A DNA stretch of 64,000 nucleotides, taken from Epichloe hybrida. Its lineage: Eukaryota > Ascomycota > Sordariomycetes > Hypocreales > Clavicipitaceae. The stretch's first letter is position 1. Each line of letters starts with the position of its first letter. Positions 63,801 to 64,000 of this stretch are shown in pieces. The DNA lies in the NCBI GenBank assembly GCA_019022495.1, contig JAFEKR010000010.1:1984001-2048000 (forward strand), given 5' to 3'. The notes beneath the pieces are model-generated. The model searched no databases. It was not told the DNA's origin and saw only the letters and a program-made list of their open reading frames with translations. The position numbers and the translations under genes were made by a program.

Positions 63801-64000
63801 GCTCCAGATGTCGATCTTAGCGTGTTCCGCAAGGGAAGATATGAGCTCCAGATTGGGTATCACGTCTCGGGGTCCCATGACGCAGTGTAGCCCGAACAGC
63901 GCCGGTATAACCACGTCCATCAAAATCCCCGCTCCCTTCCACACATGTCAGCACTATACCAACTCTGTCAGACGTGATTGACTGGGTAGGAAACCTACAT
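60863..64000 (-). CDS. NRPS-like enzyme: adenylation, carrier, BAHD-type acyltransferase (5' end outside window)
   Basis: Exons (minus strand): 63999-64000 (partial), 63713-63935, 63170-63588, 60863-63091. Introns are 63, 124 and 78 bp with GT/AG ends; the first acceptor (AAG) is chosen because it joins a His codon to GAG, giving the adenylation HGAG-like motif. The visible 957 residues hold the C-terminal part of an AMP-binding domain: TGTSEG (96-101), HGRSDD (180-185), and the A10-type RTDKRTIKR with lysine 282. A carrier domain follows with the phosphopantetheine site LGFDSL, Ser361. The last 550 residues are an HxxxD acyltransferase (BAHD/trichothecene-acetyltransferase type): HHQSCDG at 597-603 and SDMGPFGG near 888, a variant of the DFGWG box. 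From family knowledge, the enzyme activates a carboxylic acid, holds it as thioester and could transfer it to an alcohol or amine; substrate unknown. No reductase or thioesterase domain is present. The frame is intact and GC-rich, so it is probably functional. Confidence 0.9.

Overview
This window looks like nuclear DNA of a filamentous ascomycete (Pezizomycotina). It has short spliceosomal introns (63-124 bp), a fungal Zn(II)2Cys6 regulator, an NRPS-like enzyme, and about 54 kb of very AT-rich DNA packed with broken LTR retrotransposons. Copies of one element differ almost only by C-to-T and G-to-A changes, mostly CpA to TpA. That is the footprint of repeat-induced point mutation (RIP). I cannot name the species.

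Layout. 1-3774: the end of an LTR repeat, a 131-bp tandem repeat, RIP-type AT-rich DNA, then a partly preserved intergenic stretch. 3775-5517 (+): a two-exon AflR-like Zn2Cys6 transcription factor. 5518-6117: its downstream flank. 6118-60316: the transposon block. 60863-64000 (-): the 3' part of an NRPS-like gene (adenylation, carrier, BAHD-type acyltransferase) that runs off the window.

The transposon block can be dissected by LTR pairs and target-site duplications (TSDs). A truncated Ty1/copia element on the minus strand (Copia-D, 6118-11065) is followed by a Ty3/gypsy chromovirus (Gypsy-1, 11066-20366) that carries a hAT element (16555-18265). Next is a second gypsy family (Gypsy-4, from 20367), interrupted by a 30.6-kb nest. 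The nest is Copia-B (24965-55577, TSD GTAAT). Inside it sit Gypsy-2 (28846-38750, TSD AATAG, with hAT-2 in its 3' LTR), a solo LTR (39273-39742) and Copia-A (41407-54730, TSD AAGCT). Copia-A in turn contains Gypsy-3 (45459-53341, TSD CTCCT). After the nest come an unclassified stretch, a deleted copia relative (Copia-C) split by an 826-bp solo LTR, and a hAT end fragment. No element keeps an open reading frame, so all transposon coding is listed as pseudogene.

The two real genes are both of secondary-metabolism type and face each other across the transposon block. They may be remnants of one biosynthetic locus pulled apart by insertions, but the sequence does not prove it. The most informative observation is that in five elements the outer LTR edges escaped RIP while the inner edges did not.
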